Assembly (NCBI GenBank): GCA_024400125.1
Contig: JAKSNG010000005.1
Span: 1 to 64,000, forward strand
Length of the DNA stretch: 64,000 bases
Reading direction: 5' to 3'
Origin: Paludibacteraceae bacterium
Lineage (GTDB): Bacteria > Bacteroidota > Bacteroidia > Bacteroidales > Paludibacteraceae
Below, one piece after another: positions 8,761-18,056 of the stretch. A model generated the notes under the pieces. The model did not search any database. It was not told where the DNA came from and saw only the letters and a program-made list of their open reading frames with translations. A program made the translations under genes and the position numbers. Within the stretch, counting starts at the first letter, position 1. Every line of letters begins with the position of its first letter.

Positions 8761-10476
8761 CTATTTATCATTTTTAATATCTGCGACCATCATCTGCAAA
8801 CTCTTGACACCATTGAACACATTCTCCTCCAATGTGTAGCACACATCGACTGATTTACCATTTTGCAGATGCAATGCCCAATCGCCCTGTCTAAAAGCGA
8901 TACCAGAGATAGCCGCCGTGCGGTCTGTCACATCTAAACGCAGATGTTCGCCCTCTTTACCAACCCGTTTGGTATAGCGATTGTTGATGACATCACGCGT
9001 AACAAAAACAGGTTTGAGATTGTCTGGACCAAAAGGCGCTAAACAACGCATTACGTTATAAAACTGCGGTGTGATATCGGCAAAAGCAATCTCCATCTCG
9101 ACCTCGATAGTAGGACGCATCTGTTCAGGCAAGATATGGGCAGCCACGTACGCCTCAAAACGCTCTTTGAAGGCAGGTAGGTCTTCTTTCCGCATACTCA
9201 ATCCCGCTGCAAAAGCATGTCCACCAAAGTTCGTCAATAGGTCACGGCAGGAATCGATGGCATCGTACAGGTTGAAGCCCCCCACCGAACGTGCAGAACC
9301 AGAGATAATACCGTTATCTGAATCTGTGAGCACAATCGTTGGACGATAATACGTCTCCGTTAATCGACTTGCCGAAATACCTAATACGCCTTTGTGCCAG
9401 CCAGCACCATATACTACAGTAGTATGTTTGGACGCATTATCAGGGTCTGCGGCTAACTGCTCTAAAGCCGACTGCGTGACTGTGGTGTCTTTATCGCGGC
9501 GTTCAGTATTATAATCATTGATTTCTTGCGCGCGCTGGTGTGCAAAAGATTCATCATTTGTGAGCAATAACTCCACCGCATCTCGTCCCGAATATAATCG
9601 TCCACACGCATTGATACGAGGTCCCACCTTAAAGCCTAAATCATCCTCTGTGATATGATTCTTGTCTATCTTTGCCACCTCAATAATAGCCGCCAACCCA
9701 ACCGACGGATGCGTATTCATTTCCTTGAGTCCGAAATACTCCAATACGCGATTTTCGCCTGTCATGGACACAATATCGGACGCGATAGACATTGCCAACA
9801 GCGGCAGGAGTTTATGGATATCAAAGTTAGACGGATGTCGTTGTTCATACGCCTGCACCAACTTAAACCCCACCCCACATCCACTCAGGTCCTTATAGGG
9901 ATAATCACAATCTGCCCGCTTCATATCCAACACAGCAACCGCATGCGGTAATTCGTCTCCAGGTGTATGATGGTCACAGATGATAAAATCGATCCCTCGT
10001 TGCGCTGCATACGCCACTTTATCCACCGACTTGATACCACAATCCAATGCCACAATCAGTGTACACTTTTCCTGCTGCGCATAGTCTATGCCTTGAAACG
10101 AAATACCATAACCTTCCTTATAACGGTCTGGGATATAAAAGTCAATATTGGAGGTAAGCGTAGAGAGATACGAATACATGAGCGTGACAGCAGTCGTGCC
10201 ATCCACATCATAGTCGCCATAAACGAGAATGCGCTCATTGTTAGTCAACGCACGTTCTAATCGCGCCACCGCAGCATCCATATCGCGCATCAAGAACGGG
10301 TCATGCAACTGATTGAGATTAGGGCGGATATACGCACGAGCCTCATCCGCAGAACGCACACCACGTACCACTAACATCCGCGCTGACAGTTCGCTGATAC
10401 CCAACTCTTTAGACAACGAAAGCATCAACTGCTGCTCATCCGTGCTCAACGACCGTATTAACCAACTATATTCCAT
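8761..10476 (-). CDS. recJ: Single-stranded-DNA-specific exonuclease RecJ
   Basis: The protein has 571 residues, full length for RecJ, a 5'-3' single-strand DNA exonuclease of recombination and mismatch repair. The DHH-family motifs are intact: DYDVDG at 88-93, CDHHTPGD near 150, and the DHHA1 signature GGHAFAAG near 400. A C-terminal OB-like domain follows. It is transcribed leftward with tdk from a promoter in the recJ-rpsA gap. Confidence 0.97.
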   Translation of the reverse strand: MEYSWLIRSLSTDEQQLMLSLSKELGISELSARMLVVRGVRSADEARAYIRPNLNQLHDPFLMRDMDAAVARLERALTNNERILVYGDYDVDGTTAVTLMYSYLSTLTSNIDFYIPDRYKEGYGISFQGIDYAQQEKCTLIVALDCGIKSVDKVAYAAQRGIDFIICDHHTPGDELPHAVAVLDMKRADCDYPYKDLSGCGVGFKLVQAYEQRHPSNFDIHKLLPLLAMSIASDIVSMTGENRVLEYFGLKEMNTHPSVGLAAIIEVAKIDKNHITEDDLGFKVGPRINACGRLYSGRDAVELLLTNDESFAHQRAQEINDYNTERRDKDTTVTQSALEQLAADPDNASKHTTVVYGAGWHKGVLGISASRLTETYYRPTIVLTDSDNGIISGSARSVGGFNLYDAIDSCRDLLTNFGGHAFAAGLSMRKEDLPAFKERFEAYVAAHILPEQMRPTIEVEMEIAFADITPQFYNVMRCLAPFGPDNLKPVFVTRDVINNRYTKRVGKEGEHLRLDVTDRTAAISGIAFRQGDWALHLQNGKSVDVCYTLEENVFNGVKSLQMMVADIKNDK

Positions 10477-10495
10477 ATATCTACAAAATCGGGTG

Positions 10496-10503
10496 CAAAA
10501 TTA
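10496..10503 (-). promoter_or_regulatory. -7 box for recJ-tdk
   Basis: TAATTTTG on the minus strand, about 20 bases before the recJ ATG. It is divergent from the rpsA promoter about 90 bases away. Confidence 0.6.
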
Positions 10504-10566
10504 CAACATTTTTTTGGAATGTGCAAATAATAATCTAAAAAAAATCTGCAAAAATTTTCACAAAAA

Positions 10567-10598
10567 TTTGCATATTCCAAATATTTATTGTACTTTTG
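10567..10598 (+). promoter_or_regulatory. rpsA promoter
   Basis: TTTG at 10567-10570 and TACTTTTG at 10591-10598 with a 20-base spacer match the Bacteroidota promoter pattern. Confidence 0.7.
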
Positions 10599-10599
10599 C

Positions 10600-10741
10600 A
10601 CGCTTTTTCGCGCGAAACAGTTTTTAAGGCAGTTTCTCGCACGAGGAAAAAGCCAACATGTTTAACCTTTTAATGTTTGGGTAACAACGCGTTGGGTACT
10701 TTTATTCACCAACAAAGTTGCCGACCAAACGCATTACTGCA
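10600..10741 (+). promoter_or_regulatory. Long structured 5' leader of rpsA
   Basis: About 140 bases separate the expected transcription start from the rpsA ATG. The leader opens with the palindrome TTTCGCGCGAAA (10606-10617), and GCGCGAAAC near 10609 can pair imperfectly with GTTTCTCGC near 10633. A ribosomal-protein leader of this size could carry autogenous control by S1, but I recognise no known family. Confidence 0.35.
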
Positions 10742-12571
10742 ATGGCAGAAAATTTATCACTCCAGAACTTCGACTGGGATGCCTATGAGAAAGAAGCTCA
10801 AGGTCAAAAAAACGAAGAAGTTATCTCCCGTTATGATGCTACCCTTAGTGCAGTCAAAGACAATCAAGTCGTTGAGGGTACCGTTATGTCTATCAACAAA
10901 CGTGAAGTGGTTGTAAACGTAGGTTTCAAGAGCGATGGTATCGTTCCTGCAACAGAGTTCCGTTACAATCCAGATCTGAAAGTTGGAGACAAAGTAGAGG
11001 TTTACATTGAGAGCCAAGAGGACAAAAAAGGTCAACTCGTTCTCTCACACAAAGAAGCTCGCGCATCACGCAGCTGGGATCGCGTTAACGAGGCTTGCAA
11101 TGCAGGTGAAATCGTTACCGGTTATGTTAAATGCCGTACGAAAGGTGGTATGATCGTAGATGTTCTTGGTATGGAAGCATTCTTGCCAGGAAGCCAAATC
11201 GACGTTAAGCCTATTCGCGACTACGATGTATTCGTTGGCAAAACTATGGAGTTCAAGATTGTCAAAGTCAATCAAGACTTCCGCAATGTGGTTGTTTCTC
11301 ACAAAGCTCTTATCGAAGCTGAGATGGAAGCAGCACGCGCAGAGATCGTTTCTCACTTGGAGAAAGGTCAAGTACTCGAAGGTGTGGTTAAGAACATCAC
11401 TAACTATGGTGTATTCATTGACCTCGGCGGCGTAGATGGTTTGATTCACATCACTGACCTAAGTTGGGGTCGTGTAGGTGATCCTCACGAGTTACTCGAA
11501 CTTGAGCAAAAAATCAACGTCGTTATCCTCGACTTTGATGATGACAAACGTCGTATCGCTCTCGGTTTGAAACAACTCACTCCTCACCCATGGGATGCTC
11601 TTCCTGCAGACTTGAAGGTAGGTGACACCATCGACGGTAAAGTAGTCGTTATGACCGATTACGGAGCATTCGTAGAAGTTGCTCCTGGCGTAGAAGGTCT
11701 AGTACACGTATCTGAGATGAGCTGGAGCCAACACCTCCGCAGCGCGAACGACTTCCTGAAAGTAGGTGACGAAGTGAAGACCGTCATCCTGTCTTTGGAC
11801 CGCGACGAGCGCAAGATGTCTCTTGGTATCAAACAACTCAAGGCAGATCCTTGGGAGAACGTAACCGAGAAATATGCTGTAGGTACTCGCCACTTCGCTA
11901 AAGTTCGCAACTTCACTAACTTCGGTGTATTCGTAGAAATCGAAGAAGGTGTAGATGGTCTGATTCACATCAGCGACCTGAGCTGGACGAAGAAAATCAA
12001 ACATCCTAACGAGTTCACCTCTATCGGTGCAGAGATCGAAGTTATCGTTCTCGAAATCGACAAAGAGAACCGTCGTTTGAGCCTTGGTCACAAACAACTC
12101 GAGGAAAATCCTTGGGAAGAACTTGAGGCTAAATATGGCGTTGATGCTTTAGTAGAAGGTAAGATTGTTGAAGTTAGCGACAAGGGTGCTGTGGTATCTT
12201 TGGAAGACGGCGTAGAAGGTTTCTGCACCAACCGTCACCTCGCTAAAGAAGACAAATCTGCTGTGAAGGTAGGCGACACATTGAACTTCAAAGTGATTGA
12301 GTTCAGCCGTGAGTCTAAACGTATCCTTCTCAGCCACCTCCGTACTTGGGAAGAGCGCAAGGAAACCGTGAAAGAAGGTAAACCAGCCGCTAAGAAAGAA
12401 ACGGTTGAATTACCAAAAGTAGAGAAAACTACTCTCGGTGACTTGTCCGTATTAGCAGAACTAAAAGCAAGCATGGAAGCTCCTGCAGAACCCGCAGAGA
12501 AACCTGCAAAGAAAACTGCTGCTAAAAAGACTACCAAGAAAGCAGAGAAAAAAGAAGAAGCAGCTGAGTAA
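10742..12571 (+). CDS. rpsA: 30S ribosomal protein S1
   Basis: The protein has 609 residues, starting at the ATG of MAENLSLQ; a TTG eight codons upstream is less likely. It contains six S1 RNA-binding repeats. The central ones show clear G-[VA]-F-V/I and GLIHISDLSW signatures, and the sixth, near residue 490, is more divergent. A Lys/Ala/Glu-rich tail of about 60 residues ends the protein. S1 helps the 30S subunit bind mRNA, although many Bacteroidota mRNAs lack a Shine-Dalgarno sequence. It is a single-gene unit with its own promoter and terminator. Confidence 0.97.
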   Translation: MAENLSLQNFDWDAYEKEAQGQKNEEVISRYDATLSAVKDNQVVEGTVMSINKREVVVNVGFKSDGIVPATEFRYNPDLKVGDKVEVYIESQEDKKGQLVLSHKEARASRSWDRVNEACNAGEIVTGYVKCRTKGGMIVDVLGMEAFLPGSQIDVKPIRDYDVFVGKTMEFKIVKVNQDFRNVVVSHKALIEAEMEAARAEIVSHLEKGQVLEGVVKNITNYGVFIDLGGVDGLIHITDLSWGRVGDPHELLELEQKINVVILDFDDDKRRIALGLKQLTPHPWDALPADLKVGDTIDGKVVVMTDYGAFVEVAPGVEGLVHVSEMSWSQHLRSANDFLKVGDEVKTVILSLDRDERKMSLGIKQLKADPWENVTEKYAVGTRHFAKVRNFTNFGVFVEIEEGVDGLIHISDLSWTKKIKHPNEFTSIGAEIEVIVLEIDKENRRLSLGHKQLEENPWEELEAKYGVDALVEGKIVEVSDKGAVVSLEDGVEGFCTNRHLAKEDKSAVKVGDTLNFKVIEFSRESKRILLSHLRTWEERKETVKEGKPAAKKETVELPKVEKTTLGDLSVLAELKASMEAPAEPAEKPAKKTAAKKTTKKAEKKEEAAE

Positions 12572-12587
12572 TCAGTCTACTTAACAA

Positions 12588-12620
12588 GAAAGAGGAACTC
12601 GCAAGGGTTCCTCTTTTTTT
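12588..12620 (+). terminator. rpsA terminator
   Basis: The stem AAGAGGAAC / GTTCCTCTT with an 8-base loop is followed by a run of T, 17 bases after the rpsA stop. Confidence 0.85.
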
Positions 12621-12638
12621 GTACTGTTTATGCCATTA

Positions 12639-14411
12639 TTATTGAAGCGTCACACCTTGTGCTAAATAACGCGTGCCCGCGCGAGAAATAATAAGTTGCC
12701 CGTTTTCAATGGTTTTGGTAATGGGGGTGATTGCGGTAATAGGAGTCGTCGCCGTAGGCTGGTCTTGTGCCTTGAGTTTAGCTACCGCAGCATCAATCTC
12801 TTCTTGCGTCAAGTAGCCTCCATCAATGAAATGTTTAGCCACAGCTTGTCCCAAAGTTAATCCTTGTGCATTGACAGGAGCGAAATGTGCAGGGTCTTCA
12901 CCCGTCAAGAGCTTGAGTTCATAGCGGACACAATTAGGATGACGATATTCTTGGATACGTAGATTACTCGTTTCGTGATAGTCTGCAGCAATCTGCTCCC
13001 ATGTAGCTCCACACAAGGCAGCCAACGTCGCACAAAAAGCACCCGTACGGTCGGCGCCCAATGAACAGTGAATTTGGAACGGTGCCGGATGGGTATTGAT
13101 GAAGCGTACAACCTCCTGCATCCATTGACCGAACTTTTCCCCATTCGTCTCAAATACAGCCGTATTATAGTCGGGTGTGTGACCATTAGCAGTACCTACA
13201 TAAAGGACATTGTGATTAGCTATAATAGACTGATAGTAGTCTGGAATAACATAGGTGTAGTTCTTGCCGCCACAGGTGTAAGTCTGACCGGCATAACTCT
13301 CGCAATTACCAGACAGTGCGATGTCAGATTGGATGCCATATTTTGCGCCTAACTCAGCTAAACGAACTAAGCGTTCATGTTCAGTCTCCAAATGTGGGCG
13401 ATCACCTTTGTAAGGATGATAAGAGCGAAAAAGATTCGTAGTCGCTGGAACACGACGGAAGTTAGTTAAGTGTGCCACTGTTGACGAATCGGTCAAGTCT
13501 GCGAAATCAGATAATGGTGCAATATACTTAGCAAAATCTTTACGCTGACCTATCTCGGCTATATCATCTCCTGGTAATAGTATCACCATGTTTTCACCAC
13601 CATTGATAAAGACTAAACGCTCGTCTATGCCCCCCTCTCCCCAACTGGAATGTGAACGACAATCGTATGCGTCTCCTGTGCGTGGGATAACATGGAAAAT
13701 AAACTCTGGACAGCCAGAATTTCCTAAACGCTCCAAATCACTTAAACGGAACACGCGGAAAAGACAACCATCAGTACTCCAAACAGCCAAACGATAGTTT
13801 GAGTCATCACCCTTCCAATTAGAAATAGACCCCTTCGCATAGACATCACTTATCTGGTCACGCGTTGTATTAAAACGCTTGGAGGAAGTGGAATAGATAA
13901 GTGTCACCAATCCATTTTCCGCGTCTAAGCGTTGACAGTTATTCTTCTCGGTGGAAGAGAACGTAATCTCAAAGTCATTAGCAAGCCACTGTAACTGGAT
14001 GGCACATCCATTCGCTTTAGAGGACGGAGTGAGAAGATATTTCTGCTTGTCACTCACTTTTAAGCCCGCCTCATATTTGGCAGTATAATAGGTAGCATTT
14101 TTCAGTTGCTCATAGCCCCAATTGCCTTTCTGCCAATCGCTATTGCCAATGACAGCCATATACTCGGCATCCGTCCAACCACTGGTAGGGAAAGAGGTAA
14201 AATACTTCGTTGTATCGGATGCGTCCAATGACATAGGATAAACCGACGAGTAATTGGACTTACCAATAATCAAATACAAGTTCACACCCGACCACTTGGT
14301 CACAGAATTGTCAAAATACACATAACTGGTACCAGAGAACGACCACTCAGCAGCCACAGACCAAGCTGCACACCATGTACATAGTACTAAAAATAGGGTT
14401 ATTTTTCGCAT
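12639..14411 (-). CDS. Secreted tyrosine-phosphatase-like protein
   Basis: The protein has 590 residues. A signal peptide (about 1-20, ending VAAEW) is followed by an ~280-residue N-terminal region I do not recognise. The phosphatase part (about 310-520) has the catalytic loop HCSLGADRTG with the nucleophile Cys449, the HCx5R pattern of tyrosine and dual-specificity phosphatases, and upstream NFRRVPATTNLFRS as in the Y_phosphatase3 group. The Pro/Thr linker TTPITAITPITKT precedes a C-terminal tail, NGQLIISRAGTRY, that resembles tails on two other exported proteins in this window. The substrate may be phosphoprotein, phosphoinositide or phytate-like. It is a single gene with its own promoter. 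Confidence 0.82.
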   Translation of the reverse strand: MRKITLFLVLCTWCAAWSVAAEWSFSGTSYVYFDNSVTKWSGVNLYLIIGKSNYSSVYPMSLDASDTTKYFTSFPTSGWTDAEYMAVIGNSDWQKGNWGYEQLKNATYYTAKYEAGLKVSDKQKYLLTPSSKANGCAIQLQWLANDFEITFSSTEKNNCQRLDAENGLVTLIYSTSSKRFNTTRDQISDVYAKGSISNWKGDDSNYRLAVWSTDGCLFRVFRLSDLERLGNSGCPEFIFHVIPRTGDAYDCRSHSSWGEGGIDERLVFINGGENMVILLPGDDIAEIGQRKDFAKYIAPLSDFADLTDSSTVAHLTNFRRVPATTNLFRSYHPYKGDRPHLETEHERLVRLAELGAKYGIQSDIALSGNCESYAGQTYTCGGKNYTYVIPDYYQSIIANHNVLYVGTANGHTPDYNTAVFETNGEKFGQWMQEVVRFINTHPAPFQIHCSLGADRTGAFCATLAALCGATWEQIAADYHETSNLRIQEYRHPNCVRYELKLLTGEDPAHFAPVNAQGLTLGQAVAKHFIDGGYLTQEEIDAAVAKLKAQDQPTATTPITAITPITKTIENGQLIISRAGTRYLAQGVTLQ

Positions 14412-14430
14412 AAAGATTAGTTTTAGACCG

Positions 14431-14438
14431 CAAAAGTA
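14431..14438 (-). promoter_or_regulatory. -7 box for the phosphatase-like gene
   Basis: TACTTTTG on the minus strand, about 20 bases before the ATG at 14411. Confidence 0.6.
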
Positions 14439-14523
14439 CTACAATTTTGTGAAATATACAAATATAATGTATATTTTTTCTCCATTTTTTATAGATAAAC
14501 TTGCATAATTCAGAAAAAAGCAG

Positions 14524-14531
14524 TACTTTTG
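14524..14531 (+). promoter_or_regulatory. -7 box for glyS
   Basis: TACTTTTG about 25 bases before the ATG at 14556, with a TTG about 20 bases upstream. Confidence 0.6.
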
Positions 14532-14555
14532 CAGCCGCTTAAAAAAAATAGCATT

Positions 14556-16103
14556 ATGGCAACACAAGAAGAAACATTCAAAAAAATGGTCGCACACTGC
14601 AAGGAATACGGATTTGTATTCCCTTCCAGCGAGATTTACGACGGTTTAGGCGCTGTTTATGACTACGGTCAAAACGGTGTCGAGTTGAAGAACAATATCA
14701 AACGCTATTGGTGGGATAGCATGACTCTACTGCATGAAAACATCGTGGGTATTGATGCCTCTATTTTTATGCACCCCACCGTATGGAAAGCTTCTGGTCA
14801 CGTGGACGCATTTAATGATCCATTGATTGACAATAAAGATAGTAAGAAACGCTACCGTGCTGACGTACTGATTGAAGACCAAATCGCTAAATATGACGAG
14901 AAGATAGACAAAGAAGTTGAGAAAGCACGCAAACGTTTTGGTGATAGTTTTAACGAGGAGTTATTCAAGCAGACGAACGAACGTGTACACGAACATATCG
15001 TAAAACGCGACGCATTGCATGACCGCTACAAAGCAGCGATGAATGCGAATGACCTCAACGAACTCAAACAAATCATCTTAGACGAAGAGATAGTATGCCC
15101 TATCAGCGGAACACGCAACTGGACTGATGTACGTCAATTCAACCTCATGTTCCAAACAGAGATGGGTTCAACTGCAGATGGCGCTATGAAGATTTATCTC
15201 CGTCCAGAGACAGCACAAGGAATATTCGTCAATTACCTCAATGTACAAAAGACTGGACGAATGAAGATTCCTTTCGGTATTGCACAGATTGGTAAAGCCT
15301 TCCGTAATGAAATTGTTGCACGCCAATTCGTATTCCGCATGCGTGAGTTTGAGCAGATGGAGATGCAGTTCTTCATCAAGCCTGGAACCGAAATGGAATG
15401 GTTCAAGCACTGGAAAGAGTTCCGTCTCAAATGGCACAAAGCGCTTGGTTTAGGAGATGAAAAATATCGTTACCACGACCACGAAAAATTAGCCCACTAT
15501 GCCAATGCCGCTACCGATATTGAGTTCTTGATGCCATTTGGTTTCAAGGAAGTAGAAGGTATTCATAGCCGCACAAACTTTGACTTGTCACAACACGCAC
15601 AATACAGCGGCAAGAAGATTGAGTACTTTGATCCCGAACTCAACGAGAGTTATACACCATACGTTATTGAGACATCCATTGGTGTGGATCGTATGTTCCT
15701 ATCTATCATGTGCGCAGCATACAAAGAAGAGCAATTAGAAGGCGGTGATACGCGCGTTGTTCTCAACTTGCCACCAGTTCTTGCCCCTGTTAAAGCATGC
15801 GTTATGCCGCTCGTTAAGAAAGATGGGCTGCCTGAGAAAGCACGTGAAGTGATGGATATGCTCAAGTTTGACTTCAAGACAAATTATGATGAGAAAGACT
15901 CTATCGGTAAACGTTATCGTCGTCAAGATGCCATTGGTACACCATTCTGTATCACCATTGACCATGACACACTCAACGATAACTGCGTGACCGTTCGCTA
16001 CCGCGACACAATGGCACAAGACCGTATCAACATCAACGACCTTCACGCATTAATTGCAAAGGCCGTCGATATGAAACAACTCTATAAGAAGATTATGGAG
16101 TAA
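14556..16103 (+). CDS. glyS: Glycyl-tRNA synthetase, homodimeric type
   Basis: The protein has 515 residues and begins at MATQEETF; the frame is open nine codons further up, across the promoter. It charges tRNA-Gly with glycine. Class II motifs are present: the motif 2 region FRNEIVARQFVFRMREFEQ near 260-280, and motif 3 with SIGVDRM near 380. It is the single-chain archaeal/eukaryotic-like form used by Bacteroidota rather than the alpha2beta2 form. The C-terminal anticodon-binding domain (about 405-515) is complete. Confidence 0.97.
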   Translation: MATQEETFKKMVAHCKEYGFVFPSSEIYDGLGAVYDYGQNGVELKNNIKRYWWDSMTLLHENIVGIDASIFMHPTVWKASGHVDAFNDPLIDNKDSKKRYRADVLIEDQIAKYDEKIDKEVEKARKRFGDSFNEELFKQTNERVHEHIVKRDALHDRYKAAMNANDLNELKQIILDEEIVCPISGTRNWTDVRQFNLMFQTEMGSTADGAMKIYLRPETAQGIFVNYLNVQKTGRMKIPFGIAQIGKAFRNEIVARQFVFRMREFEQMEMQFFIKPGTEMEWFKHWKEFRLKWHKALGLGDEKYRYHDHEKLAHYANAATDIEFLMPFGFKEVEGIHSRTNFDLSQHAQYSGKKIEYFDPELNESYTPYVIETSIGVDRMFLSIMCAAYKEEQLEGGDTRVVLNLPPVLAPVKACVMPLVKKDGLPEKAREVMDMLKFDFKTNYDEKDSIGKRYRRQDAIGTPFCITIDHDTLNDNCVTVRYRDTMAQDRININDLHALIAKAVDMKQLYKKIME

Positions 16104-16107
16104 GGAA

Positions 16108-16155
16108 TGTCAAAAGTAGAAAGTCGAAAGTCAAAAGTCAAAAGCCGAAAGTTAT
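16108..16155. repeat. AAAGTCR heptamer repeat after glyS
   Basis: Six to seven degenerate AAAGTMR units lie between the glyS stop and the rhomboid stop. They run into the last codons of the rhomboid gene. Confidence 0.75.
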
Positions 16156-16886
16156 AAGCGGCGGTGATAATGATATCCAGAATGAGGGTCTTCTTGATCC
16201 TCATTCTTTTTTGTCCACTCTTTCCACTTATCTTTTATATGCCAATCATCTGCATGTTGCCAGATAAGCAAGAGTATCCAACCGAAGAGCATTCCCCCCA
16301 AGTGCGCGAAGTGAGCGACATTGTCGCCAGGTAAATTACTAAACCCAGCTAACAATTCCACGACCGCATATATAATAACGAACAGGCGCGCGCGTATAGG
16401 AATAGGAATGAATAGCAAAAACAACCTTATTTCTGGGAAAAGCCATCCAAATGCCAACAAGATACCAAACACAGAACCAGAGGCACCTATCGTTACCACT
16501 TTATTCGCATAATTAAGCATCACCGAAGAAGCTTCATACGAAGATAAGAGTGATTGCACCTTCAATGCCCACACGACTTCTTGCACTGCGGCAGCTCCTA
16601 AACCACAAACAAGATAATAAATCAAGAAACGTTTTCCGCCCCACTCGTTTTCCAATACAGGTGCAAACATCAGCACTGCAAACATGTTACAGAAGATATG
16701 TGTAAAATCAGCATGCAGGAACATATAGGTTAGTGGTTGCCAGAAATGGAAATCTGGTGCAGACCAATAATGCAAACCTAAAATAGAGGACAATTGAATG
16801 CCATAACGCTGCAAAGTTGCATCAAACAGCCAAACCAATAAATTGGCTAAAAGCAGATTCTTAGTGATAGTAGGTAAATTTCTCAT
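16152..16886 (-). CDS. Rhomboid-family intramembrane serine protease
   Basis: The protein has 244 residues from the ATG at 16886; the frame's further 13 codons cross the promoter. Rhomboids cleave transmembrane segments within the lipid bilayer. Six or so hydrophobic segments are visible. The catalytic serine is in GASGSVFG near residue 145 and the catalytic histidine in AHLGGMLFG near 205. The C-terminal cytosolic tail is charged and His-rich (YHYHRRL), and part of its DNA doubles as a terminator hairpin for glyS. Confidence 0.92.
   Translation of the reverse strand: MRNLPTITKNLLLANLLVWLFDATLQRYGIQLSSILGLHYWSAPDFHFWQPLTYMFLHADFTHIFCNMFAVLMFAPVLENEWGGKRFLIYYLVCGLGAAAVQEVVWALKVQSLLSSYEASSVMLNYANKVVTIGASGSVFGILLAFGWLFPEIRLFLLFIPIPIRARLFVIIYAVVELLAGFSNLPGDNVAHFAHLGGMLFGWILLLIWQHADDWHIKDKWKEWTKKNEDQEDPHSGYHYHRRL
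16179..16212 (+). terminator. glyS terminator inside the rhomboid gene
   Basis: The stem AGAATGAGG / CCTCATTCT with an 11-base loop is followed by T6 on the plus strand. It lies 75 bases after the glyS stop and entirely within the 3' end of the antiparallel rhomboid coding sequence. Confidence 0.8.
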
Positions 16887-16894
16887 AGCGGGTG

Positions 16895-16902
16895 CAAAAG
16901 TA
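16895..16902 (-). promoter_or_regulatory. -7 box for the rhomboid gene
   Basis: TACTTTTG on the minus strand, 9 bases before the ATG. This implies a very short leader and supports the ATG at 16886. Confidence 0.6.
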
Positions 16903-17017
16903 CTATTTTTTATTGAAAAAAACACATTTTATCATAGAAAATCATATATTTTTACAAAAAAATGCGATTTTTCTTCTTTTTTTTAGTAATATTTTTTGGT
17001 AATTCAAAAAAAAGTTG

Positions 17018-17025
17018 TAACTTTG
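17018..17025 (+). promoter_or_regulatory. -7 box for the HU gene
   Basis: TAACTTTG followed by a ~70-base leader before the HU ATG. A TTTTTGG about 20 bases upstream can act as the -33 box. Confidence 0.6.
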
Positions 17026-17097
17026 CACACGTAAATCGTTTCCCAAGGGTGGAAATGATAAAATTAAACGTTTAATTAACCATAAAACATTAATGTT

Positions 17098-17361
17098 ATG
17101 AATAAAGCTGAACTGGTTGCTGCCGTTGCAGCAAAAGCTGAAATCACAAAAGTAAAAGCTGCTGAAGTTATTGATGCTGCCTTAGAGGCTGCTGTTGAAG
17201 CATTGAAAAACGGTGAGAACGTACAAGTACTCGGTTTCGGTACTCTCGCTGTTGTTAAGAAAGCTGCTCGTCAAGGTGTGAACCCTGCCACTGGCGCTAA
17301 GATTAACATCCCTGCAAAGAAAGTTGTTAAATTCAAAGCTGGTGCTAAATTGGCTCTCTAA
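17098..17361 (+). CDS. hup: HU-family DNA-binding protein
   Basis: The protein has 87 residues, the usual length for HU. It binds and bends DNA as a nucleoid protein. The N-terminal helices (MNKAELVAAVAAKAEIT) and the DNA-binding beta-arm with the intercalating proline in GVNPATGAKINIPA (about residues 58-72) are intact. It is a single gene with its own promoter and a strong terminator. Confidence 0.95.
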   Translation: MNKAELVAAVAAKAEITKVKAAEVIDAALEAAVEALKNGENVQVLGFGTLAVVKKAARQGVNPATGAKINIPAKKVVKFKAGAKLAL

Positions 17362-17378
17362 TTAGCAATGCTATGCAT

Positions 17379-17411
17379 AAACGAGTTGCTCTTGTGGGCA
17401 ACTCGTTTTTT
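17379..17411 (+). terminator. Terminator after the HU gene
   Basis: The stem AACGAGTTGC / GCAACTCGTT with an 8-base loop and a T-run, 18 bases after the HU stop. Confidence 0.88.
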
Positions 17412-17452
17412 ATGAAAACAACCATCTCATTAACCCCCTTACCCTATACGAT

Positions 17453-18031
17453 ATGCTTAATTTAATACTCGGTGGTGCCCCCGGTAGTGGCAAAGGAACG
17501 ATATCTGACATCATCGTTCAAAACTATGGTCTCACACATATCAGCACAGGTGATGTGTTGCGTGCAGAGATTGCTTCAGGTAGTGAACTCGGTAAAGAGA
17601 TTGATGCGCTCATCTCGAAAGGTAATTTAGTTCCAGATGACAAGATGATTGCTATCATCAACAAGTTTCTCGATTCATTAGGTGTTGATTGTAAGGGCGT
17701 TATCTTCGATGGTTTCCCTCGCACTGTAGCCCAAGCTGAAGCGCTAACAGAATTATTAGAGCGTCGTCGCATGCACATCACAATGTTGGATTTGTTTGCT
17801 ACCGAAGAGACCATTATTGCACGGTTGCTTAATCGTGGAAAAACCAGCGGTCGTGCAGACGACAACTTGGAAACGATACAAAAACGTTTGGCTATCTATC
17901 ACGAGCAAACACAACCAGTAGCTGGCTATTATCTAAAACGTCACCAATATTTCTTCATCAATGCCAACATCAATCCTGATGTTACTTTTGCGCAAGTACA
18001 AACGATATTGGAGCTCATTGATAAACATTGA
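17453..18031 (+). CDS. adk: Adenylate kinase
   Basis: The protein has 192 residues, the short form with a reduced lid. It interconverts AMP + ATP and 2 ADP. The P-loop GGAPGSGKGT is at residues 6-15, HISTGDVLR and the AMP-binding FDGFPRT are intact, and the lid is only the NRGKTSGRADD loop. It is the first gene of a rightward run through gcvT with gaps of 25 bp or less. Confidence 0.96.
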   Translation: MLNLILGGAPGSGKGTISDIIVQNYGLTHISTGDVLRAEIASGSELGKEIDALISKGNLVPDDKMIAIINKFLDSLGVDCKGVIFDGFPRTVAQAEALTELLERRRMHITMLDLFATEETIIARLLNRGKTSGRADDNLETIQKRLAIYHEQTQPVAGYYLKRHQYFFINANINPDVTFAQVQTILELIDKH

Positions 18032-18056
18032 AAAAACTGAGATTTGACAGAGTACT

